DNA from: Ctenosaura bakeri
Lineage: Eukaryota > Chordata > Lepidosauria > Squamata > Iguanidae
DNA length: 64,000 bases
Direction: 5' to 3'
NCBI GenBank assembly: GCA_948474755.1
Contig: CAOLHI010000148.1
Span: 124,001-188,000, forward strand
The notes beneath the pieces are model-generated. The model saw only the letters and a program-made list of their open reading frames with translations. It made no database searches and was not told where the DNA came from. Position numbers and translations under genes: made by a program. Of this stretch, positions 57,310 to 64,000 are shown one piece after another; position 1 is the first letter of the stretch; each line of letters begins with the position of its first letter.

Positions 57310-57731
57310 TAGAAAAATATTATGGAAGACAATTGCAATATATAATCACTGCAGTGAGATTGAGATTGACAATATCAACCACAAATGAGTGGATGGCAGA
57401 ATTGATGGACCTAGCTGAGATGAACAAATTGACTGTTAATTCAAGATTGGTCTTTAGGAAGATGGACTTTCTGAGGAAAGAGAAAAAAGATCTGATTATT
57501 AGTAGTTCAGTGATAATAGCAAGTGTTTAGTATAGTAGGAAAACTCAAGAAGCCAGAATAAAGTTGTAACATATAACTACCAATATGCAGAACAGAATGT
57601 ACTTTTTTCTTTTTTAATTTTTATTGGACAATGCTTTGTAATTTTACTTACAGATAATGCTGTTTATTTTTTTTTCTGTTTTATTGATCTATCATATTTT
57701 CTTAAACTTAATAAAACTATCTGAAAAAAAA
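57310..57731 (+). mobile_element. L1-like LINE, end of ORF2, 3' UTR and poly-A
   Basis: A plus-strand frame holds RLTISTTNEWMAELMDLAEM near 57365-57420, resembling the C-terminal end of lizard L1 ORF2, and runs to a stop near 57530. A U-rich 3' UTR, an AATAAA signal near 57709 and an A-run at 57724-57731 follow. Reverse transcriptase and endonuclease are missing. Same orientation as the ORF1 remnant upstream. Confidence 0.65.
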
Positions 57732-57734
57732 GTA

Positions 57735-58590
57735 GACCCCACTATTTCTACAAAGCATTTGTCCAAGCAAGTGTGCACAAAACTGAAGCTTTAGTCAGGT
57801 TTCTTGAGGTACTTGTTTCTTAGCAGAAGGAATGGAATAACTCAGTGCAGCGAAGAACTGTGGTAGCTCATTACCTAGTCAAGTGAAGGAATTTTTTTTC
57901 TCCATGAATGGATATTATGTATGGCAAGGGTAAACTGTATGGTAAGGGTGAACAAAGAGTGGCTCTTCAGATGGTGTTGAACTACAATGACCATCAGCCC
58001 TAGCCAACAGAGCCAATGATGAGGAATGATGGGAAGGATAGTCCAGCAACAGCTGCCCTGATGCCCATCTCTACTGATCTTTACCATAGAAGAGAATGGT
58101 GGGATATGTTAGTTAGTACTATATGATAGATTAAGAAATCTTTCCACGTTTAAAATATATTCCTTAAGAGAATTTTTTTACACTTGGTATTTATTATTTT
58201 CATTTTCTCCCAGTTTACTCTCAAGTCATTTCTCTCATAGTTATGAAGAAATTCATGAGCGTTGTTCTTTTTAAAAAAATTGAAGTTCTTATCCATTTGC
58301 ACTGACCAAATACAACAGGTACAACTATTCACAGCATGGGAAGTACTGTGCTGTCTAGTGGAGAGGAGAGAAGATGTAACACTTTTTATTCAACACCACA
58401 AACATAGTTGAAAGGGAAAAGATTTGTTTCCGAGTGTGGAGAGACCAACTGAAAGAAGCAGGACATTTTACTTTATGCAGATTCAGAGAAGCCTAATCTG
58501 AACTAGAACTACACCCGGGGCGGGGGGGGGAGATTAAGGCTCCTTTTGCCATGCTAGGTATTTTAATGTGGATTTTCAGTCCCCTGCATG
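57735..58590. other. Unassigned sequence
   Basis: No gene. At 57962-58070 'gttgaactacaatgaccatc' and 'aggatagtccagcaacagct' form a decayed inverted repeat of the hAT-like 'actacaactcccag' type. A G-rich run lies at 58517-58531. Confidence 0.35.
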
Positions 58591-58595
58591 AACCA

Positions 58596-58772
58596 GCCTT
58601 CTGCAGTAGACTGTTATAGTGCTATTATCCCACTTGCAACATCCTATGGAATCCTGGGGTTTGCAGTTTCGGGAGGGGCCGGCTGGCCCCTCCCAAAACT
58701 GCAAACCCCAGGATTCCATAGGATGTTGGAAGTGGAATAATAGCGCTATAACAGTCTAATGCGGAAATAGTT
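58596..58772. mobile_element. Palindromic MITE, near-perfect hairpin
   Basis: The two arms of about 72 bp are almost perfect reverse complements ('gttatagtgctattatccca' with 'ggaataatagcgctataac'; 'cctggggtttgcagttt' with 'aaactgcaaaccccagg') meeting at GGCCGGCTGGCC. The outer ends are degraded. The asymmetric central block seen in the 53 kb copy is absent. A SINE starts within a few bases of its right end. Confidence 0.88.
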
Positions 58773-58773
58773 C

Positions 58774-58988
58774 TACTATGGTGTAAAGGTCTGGGTGTTG
58801 AATTAGGATTCTGGAAGACCAGGGTTCAAATCCCAGCTCAGCCATGAAAATCCACTGTATGACTTTGGGCGAATCACACTCTCTTAGCCTGAGAGGGAGA
58901 AGCTTCCTCTGAATAAACTTTGCCAGGAAAACTCTGTGGAAAGTTTACCATACATCAGGGTCAACTTGAAAGCACATCACAACAGTGA
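58774..58988 (+). mobile_element. tRNA-headed SINE with RTE-type tail
   Basis: Head with A-box-like GTGTAAAGGTCTGGG and a well-preserved B box GGTTCAAATCC at 58822-58832. The core 'aatccactgtatgactttgg' and 'gagaagcttcctctgaataa' and the tail 'aacttgaaagcacatcacaa' then CAGTG match the SINEs at 17646 and 26298. Confidence 0.78.
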
Positions 58989-59248
58989 AGTACTTAGGAT
59001 TTTTTTTAAAAAAAAGAAAAAAGAAGGAATAGTAAATAGATATCCCTTTAGAGTACTGTTTAGAGTATCCTTTTAAAATATTGTTTCAGTTTCCACTTTA
59101 GTGTCTAAACCCCCACACACACTTCTAATAATTAACCATTGTAATTTCTTTTTCTTCACAGTCATTTGATAAGCCATTTAGAAGATACACATTTTGGATT
59201 CCAGCTTTATGAACACCGTGTTCAAGCCCATACAGTATTGATTCAGAG

Positions 59249-59448
59249 GGCCTTTCTGCAATACGCTGTTATAGTGCTATTATTCCACTTTCAACATCCT
59301 GTGGAATTCTGGGGTTTGCAGTTTACTGAGGCCAAAGAGCTCTCTGGGTGAGAATTCTAAATGCTCCTCCCTAAACTGCAAACCCCAGGATTTCATAGGA
59401 GGTTGAAAGTGGAATAATAGCACTATAACAAGCTAGTGCGGAAATTGC
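59249..59448. mobile_element. Palindromic MITE, 200 bp
   Basis: Left GGCCTTTCTGCAATACGCTG, right AGCTAGTGCGGAAATTGC, arms pairing as in the other copies. The central asymmetric block (AACTGCAAACCCCAGG and 'gaggccaaagagctctct') is inverted relative to the 53 kb copy, as expected if recombination between the arms flips the centre. No certain target duplication. Confidence 0.87.
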
Positions 59449-59449
59449 A

Positions 59450-61280
59450 TCAGTCTCGAGTCACAAATATCGTAGTGATACATATTTTCCTGCCTAACAT
59501 TTCAAAATCAGAATGAGGTGGCTCAGATGAAATTTTGAACCTGAAAAGCAGTATAATGCCTCCAATGTTCAAAACAACATATATTGTTGTATCTTAATTT
59601 ACAAGGAATGTCTAAATGATGGACAAAGTGATTACTTTTGGTTTCCCAGGGTTTTGCATTTTTATACCATTACATTTGGTTCATTCTGGACTTTGAATTT
59701 GTTTCAAGTGCACCTGAAAATGTATACATCTTATTGTATATATTTCTTCTAATATGTGTATTTTGGTATGCAGTTTTGCCTGCTATACACAATTTTGCCT
59801 AATGGATACATTATTGGAAGCAATTTTCTTAATATAATACAATATGAATGTGATTTTCTATTAGTATATGTATGTTTGTGTACATTTTTCCCATTTGAAA
59901 AATGCATCACAAAATTAGGAGGAGTAGATATTTCAACGAATAACTGAATTTTGGTTTGTATAATGGGTCAAATGTGCAAAATTAACTAAATTCATGTTAA
60001 AATGCAAACTGAACACACATCATCACTAACAAGGAAATTAGTCCATTTTATACGATCTGAAGAGAGACCAGAGTATAATTAGTCCATTATAACAGATCAT
60101 ATATATCTTTCCTGTCACATTGCTTTATAACAATTGGAAAGTTCATTAACACAAAGGTCTCAATTTACTGAGCCAATTCTCTCACATAATATTTGCACGA
60201 TATACAGCAAAGTGTACATTGGTTCATGAAAGTATGACTAAATTTAGGGAAGCTATATTGAAATTTCTATAAATAAGGTTGGTTCTTTGATTGAAATTTT
60301 ACAAAACATCTTAATGTTTTCAAACTCATACCTTTGTACTCCCAATATGCATGTTCTCATTTTTAGTATTATGCTTTAAATTCTCTGTGAAACAAATGGT
60401 AAGTTCATTATGAACCAAAATAAAATAATCATCATTCTAGACCTGTAGGAAACTAGAATGCTCACTGCTGTTCATGTATGAGGCTCATAATTCATTGTCA
60501 TGATAGAAATCTATTCTTTTCCTTTTGTAGTATCAAATTGTTCTAATAGTCTTCCAGGAAAGAAATGCAATGTAGAAATAGTAGAATCAAATCATATGCT
60601 ACTGAAAAGAACATTGATACCTAAAACAGGAGTGATTTTTCAGTTTTCCGTTTCTAGACAGTATTCTACCAGATACCAGTGTACTTTGTGTTTTTGTGAT
60701 GTCATCTAATGGAAGGAATGCCAAGAGCAATTTGTAAATAGTAGTTGTTTTGAATTGCTTTCTGCCAAAATTGTATGGTCAATCCCCTCAGTGTTAGGCC
60801 AAGTAGTGCATTTACTAAATATAACCCATGATGGTACCTTGTTGATGAATGGGAATAAGTGATCATTCCAAGAAAAGAAGACAAAACAAATCCTCATAAC
60901 ATGAAGTTTATGTTGATTACACAGGACCTGAATCAACCCAGCAAAGGCAAATGATACAGAGAGGCATCTGGGCAGGTGATTGAAACCCTAGCTGTGACAT
61001 TTGTTCCTGTGTGTCTGTAAGGCCTCTGAATACACCAGGGGATGACATTTATCTCTAGTTTTCTGGGTTACAAGCATTCAAATAATAAATTCTATTTTCT
61101 TATTTTCACACAATTATTGTTCGGTAATTACAAAAGAATTTATTACCAAAGACAATTCTTAGCTGAAGAATCCATTTTAAGCATTTCAGTGAAAAATTGT
61201 GTTACAGAAAACATTCTGTAACTAGCCAGAGTAGAGATAACTGTGTATGCCATTACAAAGAGTATAGAAAAATATACGTG
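59450..61280. other. Unassigned AT-rich sequence
   Basis: No gene recognised. A minus-strand stretch near 60700-60900 weakly recalls Copia integrase but was not accepted. Confidence 0.3.
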
Positions 61281-61284
61281 TATA

Positions 61285-61475
61285 TTTGCTGTCAAGTCAT
61301 CTGTTGACTTGTGATGACCCCATGAAGTTTGTTGAGTTTTCCTTAGGTAAGGAATACACAAAGATTTTTTTGTTATTGCCTACAGAGCCTGGTGTTCCTT
61401 GGTGGTTCCCCATTCAACCTTGCCACACACTGCTTTAGCTTGCAAGATGAGATGGGATCTTGTGCTTCATACAAG
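61285..61475 (-). mobile_element. 5S rRNA-derived SINE with RTE-type tail
   Basis: On the plus strand 61378-61470 reads 'gagcctggtgttccttggt', then GGTTCCCCATTCAACCTTGC and ACTGCTTTAGCTTGCAAGAT. This follows the reverse complement of vertebrate 5S rRNA (CCTGGTATTCCC...GGTCTCCCATCCAAGTACTA...CTGCTTAGCTTCCGAGAT) at many positions. To the left, 'gctgtcaagtcatctgttg' and CTTGTGATGACCCCATG are the reversed tail shared with the tRNA-headed SINEs and the RTE-like LINE. It is a SINE3-type head joined to that tail, decayed; not a functional 5S gene. Confidence 0.68.
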
Positions 61476-61479
61476 CATT

Positions 61480-62935
61480 TGTACAAGTTGAAAGTGTCTC
61501 TAGTCAGACAAACACAGAGACTCCAGAATCCAACTAAGCATATTTCAAGAATGTCACTGCTTTACATGTCAGGCACATGCAGGGGGGCTTCCCATGCACA
61601 GAAGTTCAACTTCTTCTGCTTTACGACCTAACAGTAACCAGATATCTTAATGAGTTGAAGTCTACATATATGACATGATTTATCAGTATAGAAATTGTTT
61701 ATAATCTGTTTGATCTTAAGTACATAAAAATTGAATTGCTACTTTAAATTGAAAAGCATCATTTCTGAAAATTTATAGCCTTCTTTTTACATATTATGAT
61801 ATATAATTTAACTTCTATGTGTTTCTTTGCCCCTTAATATCCAGTGATGGTTACTAATGTTTCATGTTCACACTACCATGCCAACATTAAATATATTTTA
61901 GTTTTAAGGCTTCCTAAAAGCTCACGATTTCACAGTCTTTTTAACACCATGGCTAATTCAATCTAAATCACTATGATATAGTTTCACTAGAGCTAAAAGA
62001 ATGAAGAACTGGTCTCATTAATGAACTGTCTGCATTTTCACCCCCAAAGAAGACATGCTCTAATTAACTACCTTGTCTTAAGCTATTCTCAAGGCATTGT
62101 ACTTACCCAGACAGTCTGACTGGAAATTAAATAGGATGGCATCCTAGTAAAATGGCAACTACATCAGTCATTCTTTCCATTGAACATGATCTGCATACTG
62201 AGCAAGTAGTCAAATAGTTTGACTCCTATGAAATTCCCTGTGTGGTGGCCCCATTCTTTTCCTTCTAGAACAGTCACTGCCCTATATTAAAGTCTGTTTG
62301 TATATAACAGCTGTAATGTACTCAACTAGGAAACTAGGGCTGCACCAAAGTTACTTACCTCATTTTCTATGAACAAACAAACAAACATAGGAAAGATAAC
62401 TGCCTCCTATTTTCAATGATTATCAGCATCTAGTGAACACAAAGATACATTGTTCTTCCCAGCACTGTGTTCTGCTTCTTTGACCTCACAATCTTTAGCT
62501 CCATTTGTCTGTCACATCATTTAATTCCAATAATTGTCCTGGCCCATGTGATTTTTGTCATGGATACACATACTAAGCTTGCAAATTTATATTCAAATGA
62601 GCCTGAACTAAAGCACAAGTCCTTCCAAACATCATTATTTCAGTCTTGTGTCTATTCAGTTCGACTTAACTTACTCATAGCCTATAAATAATCACAGATA
62701 GGCTGATCAGCAAACTAGATGTTACACATAGATATCTGTAACTAAGCTCTGATCCTTTAAACAAAAATGAAAAGACTTGTCAGAATAGGGTCTATGCACA
62801 ACTAATTTCCCATCAGTGTTTGTCTACTACAACTGTAATATACCCTCCAATGTACCCCAAGATATCTCAGGAAGTCCTTACCTTTCCTTTTACACAAGAA
62901 TTTCCAGGAGGAAAAAAAAAGGCTCTCCATATGCT
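61480..62935. other. Unassigned AT-rich sequence
   Basis: Nothing recognised; (AAAC)n at 62371-62388. Confidence 0.35.
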
Positions 62936-62939
62936 TAAC

Positions 62940-63395
62940 AGAACTTTATACAGAGAGGCCTCACTCTGTCTCAGGTGCATTTGGTAGAAACAATGGAGAG
63001 AGCCTTTTTGGTGGCAGTTCCCAGACTTTGGAACTCCCTCCCTAGAGAGACCAGGCTGGCTCCTTCTTTTCTGTCCCTTCAATGGCAGGTTATATTTTTG
63101 TGCCATCTGGCTTTTATAAATTAACCGGATGTGGGCTTGTGATGCTATGCAGCTTTATTTTAAGGTGGCATAATGTATTTTAATGTATTTAATATTTTAA
63201 TATTAATATTTTAAACATATAATTGTTTTAGCTTTATAAATGGTTTGATGCTTTTTAAAATTTTATACTTTCAAAGATGTTTTAATTTGTTATGTTTTAC
63301 TCTTGTTAGCTGCCTTAAGTCCCACTATTGGGAGAAAGGCAGGATATTGAATGAATGAATGAATGAATGAATGAATAAATAAATAAATAAATAAA
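62940..63395 (+). mobile_element. L2-like LINE, ORF end, 3' UTR and tail
   Basis: A plus-strand frame near 62995-63115 reads RAFLVAVPRLWNSLPRETRL, matching the C-terminal motif of L2-clade polyproteins (AFSVAAPRLWNSLP type). The AT-rich 3' UTR, 'gttagctgccttaagtccca', AAAGGCAGGATATTGAATGA and a (GAAT)n(AAAT)n tail at 63349-63395 follow. Only the 3' end is present, typical 5' truncation. It is the best-preserved L2-like end in the window. Confidence 0.82.
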
Positions 63396-63424
63396 GCATC
63401 TACATGTCTTGCTTTTTTCAATGG

Positions 63425-64000
63425 AATTTGTTGTTGTTAACTGCTGTCAAGTCAGCTTCAACTTATAGTGACCCTATGGATGACAGAGCTCCAAATCACC
63501 CCATCACCAACAGTCCTGTTCAGGTCTTGCAGATTCAGGGACATGTCTTTCTTGAGTCCATCCATTTGTAATGCAGTCTTCTTCTTTTCATACCACTTTC
63601 TACTTTGCCAAGCATTATTGTCTTTTCTAGTGAGTCAGGTCTTCTCATGATATGGCCAAAGTACAACAGCCTCAGTTTCATCATCTTGGCTTCTAGGGAG
63701 AATTCAGGCTTGATTTTCTCTAGGACACATTCATTTGTCTTTTTAGGAGTCTACAGTATCTATGGAACTTTTCTCCAGCACCATATTTCAAAGGAGTTGA
63801 TTTTCTTCCTATCAGCTGTCTTAACTTTCCAGTTTTTATAGCCATACATAGAAATTGAAAATATGATGTCATGGACAACCCTAATTTTAGTACACAATGA
63901 TACATCTTTGTACTTCAGGATCTTGCCTAGTTCCTTCATAGCTGTCCATCCAAGTCCTAGCCTTCTTCTGATTCCTTGACTGCAGTCTCCATTCTGATGA
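63425..64000 (-). mobile_element. RTE/BovB-like LINE 3' end, continuing past the window
   Basis: Minus-strand fragments give MTSYFQFLCMAIKTGKL-like text where RTE polyproteins have a VMYGCESW-type block. Broken frames then lead to an RWMDSI..LSLQEL..AV-like region near 63470-63560 and end in HRVTIS near 63460. The 3' terminus is TTGAAGCTGACTTGACAGCA then CAACAACAA (reversed at 63428-63465), the tail found on SINEs at 17646, 26298, 58774 and 61285. Stops and shifts show it is dead. RTE/BovB is my best placement; another LINE clade with a similar C-terminal end is possible. Confidence 0.65.

Noticed and set aside
58774..58850. Possible tRNA gene
   Set aside because: A and B boxes are present, but the sequence runs into a SINE core and tail and does not give a cloverleaf acceptor stem that I can close.
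60702..60936. Weak minus-strand resemblance to the end of a Copia integrase (FWQKAIQNN-like)
   Set aside because: One short motif only, with neighbouring text not continuing the match.
61378..61470. Possible 5S rRNA gene
   Set aside because: Too diverged, with a LINE-type tail attached; a SINE head rather than a gene.
63349..63395. Regular short repeats that might suggest an array
   Set aside because: Simple (GAAT)n(AAAT)n LINE tail; no spacers, so not CRISPR-like.

Overview
The window looks like ordinary repeat-rich intergenic (or long-intron) DNA from a squamate reptile, most likely a lizard. The basis is the mix of repeats: CR1, L2-like, L1-like and RTE/BovB-like LINE fragments side by side, tRNA-headed and 5S-headed SINEs with LINE-like tails, Tigger, hAT and Harbinger-like non-autonomous DNA transposons, and traces of Ty1/Copia and Ty3/Gypsy retrotransposons. 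Base composition is AT-rich, apart from GC/CpG-rich patches carried inside DNA transposons. I found no convincing host protein-coding exon, tRNA gene, rRNA gene or CRISPR array. Nearly all open frames are short, without recognisable domains, and compatible with chance.

Layout. 1-5 kb: L2-like LINE pieces and a GC-rich MITE (3139-3559). 5.2-6.1 kb: a palindromic MITE with a complete solo LTR inserted in its centre. 7.9-8.2 kb: a diverged copy of an unclassified protein-like repeat whose better copy is at 42.3-42.7 kb. 10.3-12.5 kb: a second GC-rich MITE beside a decayed minus-strand Ty1/Copia element (protease, pre-integrase and integrase motifs). 12.8-24.3 kb: CR1 ends, two Tigger-type elements plus a MER2-like one, SINEs, a third GC-rich MITE and a CR1 3' region. 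26-31 kb: a SINE, a LINE fragment and a minus-strand Ty3/Gypsy integrase-chromodomain remnant. 33-35 kb: a SINE and CR1 copies, one split by a second solo LTR of the 5 kb family. 37-40 kb: palindromic MITEs and two hAT-type elements. 47.0-47.8 kb: a CpG-rich hAT element with a perfect 8-bp target duplication. 50.4-52.1 kb: a candidate LTR carrying a GC-rich MITE, and a SINE. 53-60 kb: four palindromic MITEs, an L1 remnant and a SINE. 61-64 kb: a 5S-derived SINE, an L2-like 3' end, and an RTE-like LINE running off the right edge.

How the parts relate. SINE tails match the 3' ends of LINEs in the same window: one tail type matches the RTE-like LINE at 63.4-64 kb, another the L2-like LINE at 63 kb. 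This fits SINEs mobilised by local LINE families. Nesting gives a relative order of insertion: MITEs and solo LTRs sit inside LINEs or inside other MITEs.

I found no clearly undescribed functional system. The observations most worth checking are the open frame kept through the U3 of both solo LTRs, the unclassified protein-like repeat at 8/42 kb, the MITE group with TAT/ATA target duplications, and the shared SINE/LINE tails. Family names come from remembered sequence patterns, not database searches.
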